Notes: a model not told the origin generated them from the letters alone. A stretch of 64,000 nucleotides of DNA from Azolla caroliniana (GCA_043228905.1 JBHGNT010000018.1:3162001-3226000); one strand, 5' to 3'. Shown: positions 31,033-43,969, counted from the first letter of the stretch. Program-made: numbers and translations.

Positions 31033-34000
31033 CTACCTTGAGGGTTTGTCACATGCAATGGCATTCTTGAGACGAAGGACAGTGGAGGATATGAGGTTGT
31101 TGACTGTGGCGACAGAGCCAAGGGAGAGTTTGGCAGTGGGAACATGATCAACTAAAATTTGGAAGGCAACTGTGAGAAGGGAGCCCGTGGTGGATAAATG
31201 AGGAGTGTGGATGTTGGGTTGGTCCACATGATGGTGCCCAGGTGGGCGATCGGGCAAAATGGAGAATCCGGAAGGTAGGAGTGCTACACAATCTGGATCA
31301 CCCCCATTCAAAACTGCTCCCATTGCTGCTATGTCTACTGGAGCATATGCCACAACGTATGAAGACTCCTCGGCACAACACTCTTGCAAAATGAGCATGT
31401 TTGGTTGATTCGAACTCACCCCCTACACACACATGTGTCAATCTATTGTCAACACTCCATTAGCAACAAGGTTACATACGTGTAATTAGGCATGTATATA
31501 CAATTATATTGGATGCATGTATGCATGTCTATGCATACTTACATTCACACGGAGTAAAGATACGCAATTGCCATTCTCATGGTCTTTTGGCACATGCACA
31601 ATCTCTTCCACGGGTCCCATGTTGGATAGAATGTCCCACTACGTTTCCAATTTTAAAAAATATAAGTTAGAAGTTAAGCGTTGCACAACAACTATTTAGC
31701 TAACACATTGTGAAGATTAGATTTCGCAAATGGGAGGGCTCAATCTACATCAAGCTATAAAAAAATGTATAATTTGAAGACTAATTCTCACAAATAATGA
31801 GAAACTTCACTACAATGCTTTACATAAAGAGAATCATTTTGATGTTTGGTCTATAATATTCTTATTTAAAGAGGAATACTCTCAAGGGAAAAGTACTAAG
31901 GGAAGTTGTTAATTTTACAATTAAGTACCTAGTTTTTGTTGAATATAAAGCATCAATCTCTATGTATATGTTGATGCACAACACCATTTTCAATATATTG
32001 AAAAGAACACTAGTCCCATATGTGAGTTTAATCTCTCAACGGAATGCACATCTTCAGTAAGAAAGAGTGAAGCTTACCTCCATGCGGAAACGCTCGTCTC
32101 GAAGAAAGTCAAAGACTCGGGAAGGAGCAACAGGCAACCAAATGGATGTAGCAGCACAAAGCACAACACCTGGTGGTCTACCAGGGTCATCCACACTCTT
32201 GCGGATAAGAACACGCACATCGTCCGATGTCATAACTAGGTCACTAGAATTCAATTGAGTTGTAATGTTAGTATTGCTATTGTTAGGAGTGGTTGTGTTC
32301 ATGTTCGTGCTAGGTGAAAGAGTGATCCAAGTGTGAGCCACTGAAGCACTCACACCCCCACAAAAGTTGTTGGTCATTCTCTCAGCTAACTTGAGTAAAC
32401 TACGTCTCCCTTCCAATGTTGGGCACACTAGGAAAACAAAAATAAAAACGACGTTAATGTATTTAATTAATTAAGTTTCCCATCATCGTAGTTTCCTAAT
32501 TACCACTACTAATTTTACCAAGGTCTGGAGTGGGTAGATTTGTCGGGATTTGGAGGTTGTTGGCAACATGCATAGCTTCACATTGGCGTCGTAGATTAGC
32601 TAGCCAACGTTGTGCCCCAAATGCCAAGCCGCTGCTCACCAATGGTTGGTATAAACGATGCACTCCTCGATCATCCACTTCTGAATGCTCCACCCATGTC
32701 ACCTATTGTACAATGTAAACCATATGTGCGTGTTTAGGAATGTTCCAAATAGAATTCTACTATATCTACATATTACAATATGTGAAACCATATCTTATTC
32801 TATATGCATGTGTGTATAAGCATATTTTCATGCTACAATATATTCAACATAAACGCTATGTATGATTAGTGTTACACCTATGGAAATGCAAACATGCACA
32901 ATAATATGATATGGCATGATGTGTGTATACCATATGTAACTTGACCTTGTGGGCTTGATTGTGCAATGTGTGTAATGTTGGTTGTGGGTACAATGAACCA
33001 TATCATTTATGAGATAATTTCATGGATGTGTGGCGCTTACATATCTCCTAACACATATTTAAATGAGATCCCTTTTTATGTTTTCAACCTTAAGTGGGAG
33101 CTTGTGGAATATTAACATTTAACACTATCTAACTTCTCAACATGTTAGTGCGATATTGGTTTGAACGATCACTATCTTAAATATGAAATTTTCCTGCAAT
33201 GAGTTCATTACCATTTTCATTGTAAGTTACACCATCACAACGTTACATTTTATTTGTGTGATTTTTAATTTAAAACGACAATGCATGCTTTCACATTGTC
33301 TTTCAGTACATGATATCTCATTTCATATTTTCTAGGATGTGGGTTTCATCTTTCTACAGAACAGTATAGGTGTACGACGTCGTAGTAGGTATGCATATTA
33401 ATTCCATATGATTTTATTATGCATTAGATGTAGTAGTTTTAAATATTTATGCTTGCAATGACATTAATGGACTTACCTTAGAATAGCCATTAGACATGTC
33501 TTCAATTATGCAACCAGAAGGGTGTCTCCTACAACGAACAAGAGGTGCTATTGAAGAGGTATTAGTGCGTGTGGTTAAACTTTCTAAAGACACATCAACC
33601 ACCACCCATAGACTATTGTTGTAGCTCATCCTCTTAGAATAACGCAAAAAATAACTCTCACGTGTCGATACCATCGGAGAAGGCAATTGGAACTCTGCAT
33701 ACATCTAGTATTGTCATACATATAACCAAGGACATTAGGTAAGTTAGCTCACATCAAGGTTTTGGTCTTATTTTGCCACAATTATTGTTATAAGTTCAAC
33801 AAGTTACTTACTATTTGCATTGCCCCATCTTGTGTATTAGCAACTCCAGTTGCGAGAACTTCTACGGGGAGAGCCCTTGAAACAATTGGACAAAACATAT
33901 TTGCCCAACTTCCCTAATGATCACACATGGCAAATGAAACAAATTAAAGGTCACATTATGTATGCAACATGTAAATTGGTCTAACATTCCAATAACTTAA

Positions 34001-34950
34001 TCAACTACCATGGAAATTGAATTATGTGGCGAGTTACATCATGCAATTTGGATTCACATGATTATTATAGTCCATGCAAAAGTGTCCACACTAATTAGTC
34101 ACCGATTATGGCCACATGGTATAATATGCCATACACCTGCATATGTGTGTGTGCAAAAGTAACTCATTGTGGATGTAGGTATCTATGCTATATGATCATT
34201 CCATCAACATAAGTGGATTCTCCAAAAGGTATCTTAGTTTATCTTTTTGTTGGGGGGGATGTGATAATAGTACCTTATTTTGAGACCCATTCCCATGGCT
34301 AGAATAACCTACAAACAATGTCATTACTTGTAAAAAGATGTGACATGATGTGTGTAAGTGAATAGGTGTGTACCACGTTCATGAAGATATTGACTAGGGA
34401 CGTTGCGTCCATCATAACCAATGCAGAGTCCCTAGTACTCTCACTTTTCAAGTTGATGTTGTTGTTGATATGGCTACGCGAAGAGGGTGATGAAGGTGTC
34501 GGGAAGCGTTGGCGATAAACATGGTAGTCGAGGCTAAGGATACCGGATATGGGATCTAGGGCCCATAGGGGATCGAGAGCATGCGCCACTTGTGTCAACT
34601 CTTCCATTGCTGCCATTGCCACTTCGGCAGCCACAACCCTCTCACTTTCGGTGAGGCGTGAAGGCCCCCCGCCTACCGCCACCTTCCGATAAAAGCCCGT
34701 CCCACTCGCACTCCCATGATTCATTTCGTTATTAATCTCTCCGGGTCCTCCTTGTTGGGTTGCCGTGTTCACATTAGCACTATAACTATTGTTCGGCATC
34801 GAAGAAGTATTTAATGTCGTCGAGGTGGGTGTGGACAATGTTGTCGTGCTCAAGTTCAATGTGGATATTGGGCGCCCAACATGCTTAGCCGCAATCTTCG
34901 AGATTCGATCTATCTGTGAGCCATAAAATAACCAAGTACAATCATACATC

Positions 34951-34991
<41 letters not shown>

Positions 34992-36327
34992 AAGACCACA
35001 AGGTGTAGCATTTGAATGACTAGTGGAGTGATTGAGCATGCAATGGTTACCTCTTCCCTTAGGCGAACATTCTCTACACGGAGTTGTTGGTCGTCGAAGC
35101 CCGAACCATCGGACAGGCTCGCAGGGCCCCCGCAATTCGGGCACGTAACGTTCGCGATCGCGTCTCTCAAGGCAAGGTTCTCTGCGCGCAACTTGTCGTT
35201 CTCTGTCCTTAGGTATGCATTGTCGTGTCTCTCGTGTTGGGCCTACATTATTATACATGTATATCAAATCTAGTTCCAACTAAATATGGGGTTCTCAAGT
35301 AAAAAAAAACACAAGACCAAGGTGTTGGGCCTACATTATTATACATATCAAATCTAGTTACAACTAAATATGGGGTTCTCAAGTAAAAAAAACACAAAAC
35401 CAAGGTGTTGGACCTACATTATTATACATATCAAATCTAGTTACAACTAAATATGGGGTTCTCAAGTTTAAAAAAAAACACAATACCAAGGTTTTGGGCC
35501 TACATTATTAACCATATCAAATCTAGTTACAACTAGATTTGGGGTTCTCCAATCTCAAGTAAAAAGTCAAGTAGTACCTTGACTTGGGTTCTCTTGTTCT
35601 GGAACCAGAACTTGACTTGCCTTGGGTCAAGCTTCAGCTCTCTGCTCAGCTCCAGCCTCTGCTTCTCATCTGGGTGGGGGCATTCTTTGAACACCCTTTC
35701 CATCTCTTGGATTTGGAATTGAGAATGCCTATGGTATCTCTTCTTCTTCTTAGTGGGTCTTAATGTATTAGCAGCAGTTTGATTGTTCACATTAATGTTG
35801 TCACTAGAGTTATAAGCTCCATCAATCTCATCGTCTTCGTCGTCATCATCTTCATCGCCATCATCATCTCCATCGCCATCTCCATCTCTATCCCTATCAC
35901 CATCACCATCTCCATCACCATCTCCATCACCATGATCATGATCTCCATCAATCTGCAATAACCCCTCATGATCATTAACACCACCATCGCTACTACATGA
36001 TTTGCTTTCACTCTCGCGATGCATATTGAGCATGTGAGAGATACTACAATTGGGATTGGTATTAATCATAGGATTGTTGTTAGCATTAGTTGTGGTGGTA
36101 GCACTAGAGTTCATGAGAAGCATATGATGATGATGATGATGAAGGGGTGATGAAAGGGCAGGCTTAGGGTTAGCATGAGTGTGGCTAGGAGGGTAGAGGG
36201 CATTGAACCCACAATTAGGGTTAGGGTTAGGGTTGGGGATGAGGTTAGGGTTAGGGTTGGGAAGAGTGGGGAGGTTATTGTTAATGGAGGTGAGGAGGCA
36301 GCTATTAGAGGAGTATTGGGGGGCCAT
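31033..36327 (-). CDS. Class IV HD-ZIP homeodomain-START transcription factor, 9 exons, 943 aa
   Basis: I assembled complement(join(31033..31422, 31543..31638, 32078..32427, 32519..32702, 33477..33704, 33812..33913, 34374..34913, 35051..35242, 35578..36327)). All borders are GT-AG and in frame, giving 943 codons and TAG. Exon 1 encodes an Asn/Pro-rich then Asp/Gly-rich acidic N-terminus and a homeodomain at about 193-250 ([17 protein letters not shown] ... [12 protein letters not shown]). Exon 2 encodes the zipper-loop-zipper with C284 and C287 in TCPNCGGPA, diagnostic of class IV. A START lipid-binding domain lies at about 404-650 and the HD-SAD region runs to the end ([12 protein letters not shown]). 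Class IV proteins act in the nucleus, bind L1 boxes and specify epidermal fate. There is no MEKHLA domain, so it is not class III. The gene looks intact. Its 943 residues exceed the usual 700-850, mainly through the low-complexity N-terminus. Confidence 0.94.
35243..35577 (-). repeat. Tandem repeat filling HD-ZIP intron 1
   Basis: The 335-bp intron consists of four tandem copies of an 83-88 bp unit. The plus-strand phrases gttgggcctacattatta, atcaaatctagttacaac and tatggggttctcaagt recur in each. Spacing between equivalent bases is 88, 83 and 86 bp (35243, 35331, 35414, 35500). Each unit contains the polypyrimidine-poor acceptor ATTATTATGTAG/GCCCAAC-like sequence of the real 3' splice site. 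Confidence 0.9.
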
Positions 36328-36623
36328 AACTATAAATATGGATAAAATTAGCAGCAAACTGGAGAGAGCTAAGCTAATGAGCTAAGTTAGTTATGTTAGG
36401 TAGTGAGCATGTCTGCCTGCCTGCTTGTGTGTGTATATATATATACATACATATATCATTATATGTTTATATATATATAGAAAGAGAGATATGTACTTAG
36501 ATGGATGGATATGTATACATACATACATATATTATAGAGATATATAGAGAGAGAGATATTTTGGGTTATTTGTGAATTTGGCCGGACATTGAGAAACCGA
36601 ACTTTCAGACAGATAGTCCAGCT

Positions 36624-36631
36624 TGCATTTA
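36624..36631 (-). promoter_or_regulatory. Candidate L1 box upstream of the HD-ZIP gene
   Basis: TAAATGCA on the gene strand, about 297 bases upstream of the ATG. It matches the TAAATGYA element recognised by class IV HD-ZIP proteins. An 8-mer can occur by chance, so this is suggestive only. Confidence 0.45.
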
Positions 36632-36689
36632 TTACCTCCCCCCCAATCCACATCCACATGCACATGCACATCCACATGCAATTGGTATG

Positions 36690-36756
36690 GGTATGTATGT
36701 ATGCATGCATGCATGCATGTATGTATGTATGGATGGATGTATGTATGTATGTATGT
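36690..36756. repeat. Tetranucleotide (GTAT/GCAT) microsatellite
   Basis: Mixed runs of tatg, catg and gatg units in the HD-ZIP 5' flank; similar TACA/ATAC runs flank it on both sides. Confidence 0.85.
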
Positions 36757-37278
36757 GGTTTGGGGTATGGTGTTAGTACATACATACATATGTGCTATGT
36801 GTGTATGGCTTATGTGTATGGGTATGGGGGGTATTATGGGGTATGTATGGGGTCTTATGGCAGGCTCATGGCCTGCTAAGCTATGTGTTATTTGTGCCAT
36901 TAGTAATTACGGCATATATATGTATACTGTAGTTTAAACCACCATACATACATGCATACATGACATGCATTCTTTTTTTCCTTCTTTTTAAAAAAAAAAA
37001 AAGACAAATTCAATTTTTGAAAAACAAATCGGGAAAAATTTTGAAAAACAAAAAAATTGATAATAATGAACAACTGATTTATATTTCATTTGTTTAATTT
37101 ATTTTCGAAACAATTTGAACGTACATATACATACATATTTTGCTCCATTTTTATTTTTGTGTTTTTCTGTATAGACACGAGATGTTTGTGCTCGTACTGA
37201 ACGTACACTCAACACACACGGTCAATATCCACAATAACGACTGAAAAAACCAATTCTATAAATATTAAATAAATATAT

Positions 37279-37287
37279 GTATATGTA

Positions 37288-37378
<91 letters not shown>
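37279..37378. repeat. (TATGTG)n hexanucleotide array
   Basis: About 16 near-perfect units, located about 1 kb upstream of the HD-ZIP start codon. Confidence 0.92.
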
Positions 37379-37379
<1 letters not shown>

Positions 37380-37764
37380 CTGTATTTATTTTTTTGCTTG
37401 AGTATCATTTCTCGTATTATTTTTGTATAAATCACACCTCCCCCCCTTTTATTCCTTTCATGGGTCAACATTAGCCTCAAATCTAATGGACACTAAGAAA
37501 TATCTAATCTAATCCATCAATCCAATCACATTGTTCTCCACACACACACACTTCACATAACACTTTGGCACTCCAACTTCGCTCCTTTGCTATTCATTTC
37601 TTTGCTCATCTCTTGAGTTGCCTCTTCCCTCGTCCGAGAAAATGTAGTTGTCTGTGATTGTTAAACATCCCCCCTCTCAAAAAAAACTGAAATCACGATT
37701 CCCTCCCCTACAAAATCCCTTTCAAGTTGAAGCGAGAAATTAATCGAGGTGATCAGGCCCAACC

Positions 37765-38221
37765 TGTTACGGGCATGACCATATAATATCCCGTGGTAAG
37801 AATTTACCGTAGTATTCTATACACGTGGATAACTGTGAGGGTTAAATGAGAGTGTAAAGAAGGGGAGGATTACTTTTAATCCTCGGGATTGAGACAACCC
37901 ATTAGGTCAAGTGTGAACTTGCCTGGGGGCCTTGGGTATCGCTATAAATAAGAGGCCTAGCTACCCTCATTTGAGGATCTTTTGACTACATCGAGACTCT
38001 GCTCGTGTGGTGGGTCAACTCTTGTAGCGAGCGCGCCAGCACCAGGTACGACTCGACGCCACGGCGGTGGTATGGGACGCCGATCGAGGCTCGAGTCCGT
38101 CTCGATCCCTTCGCTCGGGGGTGGTCGGGTGGATCGGCACCCTTCTTTTTCTTTCTCCTTTCTATCTATCTTTTCATTATCCTTATCTTAAGCTTACATT
38201 AGTACTATGATCTATAATACA
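37765..38221 (+). repeat. Possible solo LTR sharing its first end with the foldback element
   Basis: Starts TGTTACGGGC and contains tataaataagaggcctagct near 37942 followed by a pyrimidine-rich stretch. It ends near tctataataca. The flanks show caacc on both sides (37760-37764 and 38220-38224), but the right copy overlaps the putative CA end, so the border is ambiguous. The first 97 or so bases match the left arm and spacer of the foldback element at 24181. Confidence 0.45.
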
Positions 38222-38224
38222 ACC

Positions 38225-41200
38225 ATTGAGTGAAAGTAAGAGAGCATCCTCAACAAACTATTCTTACTACAATAATCCCCCCTAATTGCCCTTCATGTGT
38301 TGGCTTTGAGTTCCCTTTTGTGATGTTGTGATTCATAAACCCTTCTTTTGGATGTTGCTACGACCTCAAACTTGAACACATTTAACAGTAGCATACATAC
38401 ATTAAAGTTTGCAACCCTCTTGATACACAACCAAATATATACGTAATTTCCCCAAATTTATAGTTGTGTTGATTATTAGATTTTGTGTTTGCAATTTGAG
38501 AGCACTTGAAGTCTTGTAGCATTTAGTTCCACTCTTGCCATTTTTGCACACACCAACATTAATATCATGTGTTGTACTAAAAACTCCTTTGAATTTTGAA
38601 TGTGGGGGGATTCAGACAAGGGCTCTAGTTTAAAGACACAAAGTTGACATCTTGATTCTTGACCACCCACTTGCATAGAAACCTGATTGATATCTATAAA
38701 TAAACGAAAAGGTTTCCTTTGTTTCTCTTGACAGCTTTCTCAAGTGTGAAGAGAATCATGTAGTATTGAGCCTCTTCTATTTTCTAGACCCTCAAACGTG
38801 AATGTTATTAGAGAACAATTATATTGTTCAACATACTTGAAGAGTATTAAATTTAAGTCTCTAGCTCAATATTAAAGCTAGTATCTTAACAAATGGTGCT
38901 TGTTACATGCATTTATCAACTTTTCTAGCCAATTTGAGAATATTATCATATGGGAGATACATGTTTACCCATTTACGAAGAGACTAGTTTAATATAGCAC
39001 CTTGCCTTTGGATTATTCACTATTTACGTACTCATATGGGTATGATGGTGCAAATTTCCAGAATCTTCTAGGAAGTTCTCAAAGGTTTGGGTTTTGTAAA
39101 GTATGAAGGGAGTGTTTCTCTATGCCAAATTAATGTAGATAGAGCAATAATAAGAATACTCACAAGAAGAGTTTGCATTAAATGTTGGCATATGATGGAC
39201 ACATGCTATTTTGTCCAACATGTCTATTATACCTAGTATTATGATTGGATTTCAATGATTTAATAAGATCGACATATGACTTGACTCGTCAATGTCTTCT
39301 TCAAATGGTCTAGTGAATTTCAAAGACATTCATTGTCATGTGTTGGTGAGAGGGGATAGGAAGACAATACAAAAACTTGGGGTGAGTACATCATTGATGT
39401 TATATTACAAATCAATGTTTGAATGAGCCTTACTTAATTAAGGTTCCTAATGTGAGAAACATAAAAGCAAACCACATGCAGAAAAATCGTTCCTTTCTGG
39501 ATTATCATATGTTGTAAGTTGTTATTGAAGGAGTAGTGTACAATTTATATAGAAAATTGTGCACCATACTTTAATATAGTAAAAAACCTTATAGTCATAT
39601 TAAGGAAAAACAAATCAGCAATTATTGTGTAATATACACCATGGCCCAAGCCTATAAAACTGCAAGATACATGTACAATTCAAACTTGATAACTATAAGC
39701 ATTCGTTTGGAACTTAATCTTTTAGTTTGTCTTTACACACATTTCTTTATCTTTCAATTGACATTTGAATATGTGAACGGGCAACCAAAATATACAATGC
39801 AGTTGTTCAATAGTGATAATAGCACATACAATTGATGATCAATATTCTTGATATGCATGCATTAGATTGATGTTTATGGTCAATGACAATTGGGTCTGCA
39901 TAATGCAATTGCTCATATAAATTAGAAATAGATTTAGAATGAGAAGAAAAAACAAGGGATTTGGGCATTTGAGCATTAGTTCATTGAGCCATATTGTACA
40001 AGGGGCTTATGGAACCACACATATGGTCATGTTGGTGGGGCCAAATGAACGTGGGTTTTATGTAATTTGAACTTCCATGATCCAAAAATAGCATTTAAGC
40101 TTTGAAGCTAAATGTAGAAAGGCCTCTAGATTATGATATGCTTCAAAATAAAAAACAGTCAAATATTTAGACATAAATAAATAAACATTTGAACTTCAGA
40201 AATCTAGATGATGGTTTATACGTTTTTGTAAATGTTTTCACTAATTTTGGAAGGTCATATATAAGATAATTATCATTATTTTGATGTATAGTTATAGGGC
40301 GTAATCAAAATCATCTCGTGTTGTTTGTAAGCATGTTTTTCTTTAACAAATGGTTTTTGGTAAGAGTCTACAATTTGGAAGCCTTTTCTCACTTTTTGAT
40401 GAGTGCACGCACACACACACACACACAATCCAAATCCATTAAACATTATTGCATTCATTCATGTGAAAACGTTTTCATTTGAACCCCTCTTGCGCCACCA
40501 AAAGTAGCCAACAATTTATGGCTCTATAATCGTGAGTATAATATCTATATAGAAGACAAACTTTCCACATCACTATACATGTGAGCTCGAAGGAAATTAA
40601 GACAAGACCAAGGGTTTGGCTTGAAAGTGTAATATATGCACACACTCGAACAACGTGAAGATAGATTCGACATCAAGAATGATGGCATACATATGAAAAG
40701 TTTCACAAAGTTTTGAAATTGCAAAAAAGTTCTAGTGGATTAAAGTCTAGACGTAGCAAGTGCAAAAGGCGAGTATTTCATCAAAGGGCAATGAGCACAC
40801 AAGGGGCATGTTGTGTGTCAGGACGGCCCTTAATAAAAGGTAGGTGCAAAAATCAGGGATATGTTGGCTCCTTTGCAATATACATGTTACTCCTGATAAC
40901 ACATTTAACTACATATGTAGACCTTCAAGCAAGTGGACTCATTTGTCCTTTCCTCTTCCTTATATGCCCTTAACATTCCTCGCATGTTATTACTTGTCGA
41001 CTGTATAATTCAAGTTTTCTCTCTCTTTGGAGTTCACCGATGGTAGGCCATATTTTATGAACCCATGAGTTAAGGCTCAATGATAAATAATAAAGTTCTG
41101 TTTCAAGTTAACACCATGAAAAGTAGGGTTTGATTGTATGACCTTAATATGCTCCTCGTTGGATAAACTTACCAATTATAAGCTACATCTCTCTAACCCA

Positions 41201-41430
41201 TCTATCTTTATCTATTGACAAGCATTTATGTATACAAGTTAATAACAAAATATATGTATCACAAGAACTCGCATTGGCACAAAGACAAGTGAATCTTCTA
41301 TCTTTTACAAACATTTATTCATTAAGGATATATATATATATATATATACGTATATATGTATTATGTATATATATCCTCACAAGCACTCGCCCACTAAAAG
41401 TGATTAAGAATCTCTCTCTCTTATTTATTT
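38225..41430. other. Intergenic, AT-rich, nothing recognised
   Basis: Only short open frames and small microsatellites: CA near 40411-40427 and TA near 41328-41347. No domain, RNA gene or bounded repeat could be supported. Confidence 0.5.
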
Positions 41431-41435
41431 TTATC

Positions 41436-41484
41436 GTAAGTACCTTACCCTAATGGTAAGTTGTTACACTACAAGCACTATGTC

Positions 41485-41490
<6 letters not shown>
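41436..41490 (-). mobile_element. SINE fragment (reversed second tRNA-like half)
   Basis: Plus 41436-41490 reads gtaagtaccttaccctaatg, then gtaagttgttacactacaag, then cactatgtcacctctc. This is the reverse complement of the right-hand part of the SINE at 9794, ending in the CT tract that follows. Only the A-box side is kept. Confidence 0.6.
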
Positions 41491-41515
<25 letters not shown>

Positions 41516-41523
<8 letters not shown>

Positions 41524-41600
41524 GTAAAAGCACACAATTATATTAATTGTATGTAAAATCCACTTAGTTACAACACTTCTTAGTCTCCTCTACCTATCAT
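41516..41600 (-). mobile_element. LINE 3'-end fragment
   Basis: ttggtaaaagcacacaatta, read in reverse, is a diverged version of the LINE tail at about 22,280-22,323. It is preceded by a (CT)n run. Confidence 0.5.
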
Positions 41601-41615
41601 ATTCTCTCTCTCTCT

Positions 41616-41786
41616 TTTGGTGAAAACACACAATTATATTAATAAATGTGTGTGAAAAACACTACTTACAATGGGTGTGACAATGGAGTTTGGTCACCCA
41701 CTAACTACACAACATGGATAGTGGAACATGTTGAATTGCCAATAGGCAAGACGAACACACCACTGAGGAAATATCTGTGTGTGTGT
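41616..41786 (-). mobile_element. LINE 3'-end fragment, 5'-truncated copy
   Basis: In reverse it reads gttcgtcttgcctattggca, attcaacatgtt, gtagttagtgggtgacca, cacacccattgtaagtagtg and ttttcaccaaaa. This is the same order as 22165-22323 of the split LINE. It abuts a (GT)n tract on one side and a (CT)n tract on the other. Confidence 0.8.
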
Positions 41787-42290
41787 GTGTGTACACTAGT
41801 GTGTTGATGCTTACGTCCTACGATTTTCTATTATTTTTTGTGATTGTTACTGTGTGAATCATGAACTTTGTTCGTTTGTTATTGTTACAATGATATTATT
41901 CTGAAAGTATCACAAAACTATCCCTCCCTCTCTCTATGCCCATGAAAAATTATAATTATATTATACGTAAAACCAAGGCTAATTACTATATAAAAATACC
42001 CTATTCCATACAAATTTATCATTAAAGTGAATAATTCTTTGTGCATGTTCCCATAAAAGGTGTAGTAAACGAGAAACAAAGTTACAAAAACTTATGGTAG
42101 GTCATCATAGATCTCTCTCTCTCTCTCATAGATTGCAATCGGTGTCCTTTGGATGTTAAGAAGGGGTCTATATCTCTCTCTTTTGAGGTTTCTTCCAATC
42201 ATAGATGAAATACTTGAACTACTCGCAACTTACAAGTACAAAAAAGGCTTACTATGTAATTTAGAATTTATAATAATATGAGGAAATTTG

Positions 42291-42838
42291 AATGTTAGGT
42301 TCTCGAGATGACAATTTCGTAGCATCAATGCTTCTCTATAAGGTTGAAGAACGAGGTTTGTGGACATCCTTTAAGTTCACTTGGAATGAGTTTGAAACAT
42401 CTCCAAAACCTACAAACACTATACATGCTCCTACTGCTTGAGACCATATCACTTCCTATCGATATCATCGAAAAGTTTATATAGAGTTTATGCTTAAGGT
42501 TAAAAAACCATCACATTGAATCCCTAGAATCCCATGGGAACCAAGTGAAAAGATTTAAAGGACTCATTAAAAGTATTTTTTTTGCAAAGCTAGTGTATCA
42601 CAACTAGGGAAAGATGTGAGGCACATTATATTACATATGTGGCCCCACGGATACTCATTAGAGCTTCTCCCTTTATCCTCTATCCATATCATTGCTTCCA
42701 TATGTCTTATCCGACATTCTCTTAGATGTGTGGCACAAGTGAGGAGACTCTTTGACCATGCATATATTTCTTGATCGAGTTTGAGGGTTTGAGTGTTACA
42801 CTTTCATATGATGTGTTCCATTCAACCATATTCAAGTC
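42291..42838 (+). pseudogene. LINE relic, copy A (reverse transcriptase C-terminal part)
   Basis: Parallels copy B at 44.5-44.67 and 53.68-54.2 kb. It carries ttcacttggaatgagtttga, catgctcctactgcttgaga, atgcttaaggttaaaaaacc and atcccatgggaaccaagtg in the same order. The final part contains gagtgttacactttcatatg, which corresponds to the zinc-finger sentence of copy B. No open frame is retained. Confidence 0.55.
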
Positions 42839-42856
42839 CCCCCCCCCCCCCCCCCC

Positions 42857-42887
<31 letters not shown>

Positions 42888-42898
42888 GAAGAAGAAGA
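42838..42898. repeat. C-run, A-run and (GAA)n compound repeat
   Basis: About 20 C, then 9 A, then about ten GAA units, directly after LINE copy A. Confidence 0.95.
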
Positions 42899-43189
42899 CT
42901 ATCCATTCATTAGTTAAAAGGCAAATCTGCTACAACATACAAATTAGATGAAAAGGAAACCAAAAAACATCGACGACCACCCATATATGCTTCCCTTAAG
43001 CAAGCTACGGAGATGACTCTATATACATCCAAAGTAGCAGAAACACAACCAACAAGGGGTGAGAAGTGCTAGCTCGTCCTACAATCATCCATTTGAAAAT
43101 GTGGAATAAACCTCTAGAGCTTTCAAATAGCTATTTGTTATAACATTGAAGAATCCATATGTGCAGGAATACTATCATATTCTGCTTTT

Positions 43190-43700
43190 AAGAACTCACA
43201 AATTCTTACCAAATGGAAGCGATGGTTTCTTCAACAGACACAATTTGACCTTGAAACATTCGCACACACTTAACTTTCCATAAAGACTATAGAACAATTG
43301 GAGCCAGTTGATCCTACAACTCCTTTTTTAATTGCAACACAACATTAAATCCCGCAAGAATGCAACAATATGTGATTTGTTAATTTTGAAAGCATGATTG
43401 GAGTCCATCCCATAAGAAGAAACGGAAATATGAAATGAATTCCAAACCACACTTCCCAATGAAACAACACCCATGAAGCTCGCAATCACAAAAATTCTCA
43501 GCAACCTCTTTAGAACTTCTTGACCACTATACATTTCCAAAGAAAATGTTGAATAAATCCTTGTGATTGACAAATTAGACAACCTACATGAGCATGACAT
43601 GTCCACATACCAACCAAAACTCTGTGCCTGACCATCAATCGTTGAAAAGTTGTAGTTCTTTGAGCAATTGGCCTTTTCCAAATCTAACTCTAAAAATTCC
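43190..43700 (-). pseudogene. LINE zinc-binding (zf-RVT-like) relic
   Basis: On the minus strand, after small frame changes, the text GCLICQSQGFIQHFLWKC is followed by VWFGIHFIF. This has the C-x2-C...H-x3-C spacing and the Trp-rich tail of plant LINE zf-RVT domains. Frames are broken throughout. It lies opposite to LINE copies A and B, so it is a separate insertion. Confidence 0.45.
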
Positions 43701-43969
43701 TCAAGAAATGGTTAAGACTCCCTTCAGCATTCCAATAATCCTTCATAGTAGAATGCTTTCAGTTCAAGTTGCCTTTTGACATTCCAGTTAGGTTTCGACA
43801 CATTCTCAAACTTGTGAAGTACCTACCTACATACATTCCTCTCACAATCATGTGTGCACTCTTGTTTGTGATTTTATTAGTAAAATTATTGAATCTCTAA
43901 AATCATTATTCAAATTCACACATACTCTATAAAAATGTTTCACTTGCGATCCCATTGATGATATTTAAT

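Noticed and set aside
34950-34990. TAG repeat in HD-ZIP intron 2 as a coding poly-Tyr tract
   Set aside because: It lies in the intron 34914-35050, bounded by good GT and AG sites, and the spliced frame does not include it.
35779-35961. Plus-strand open frame rich in Ile/Ser/Thr
   Set aside because: It is the antisense of the Asp/Gly repeat in HD-ZIP exon 1.
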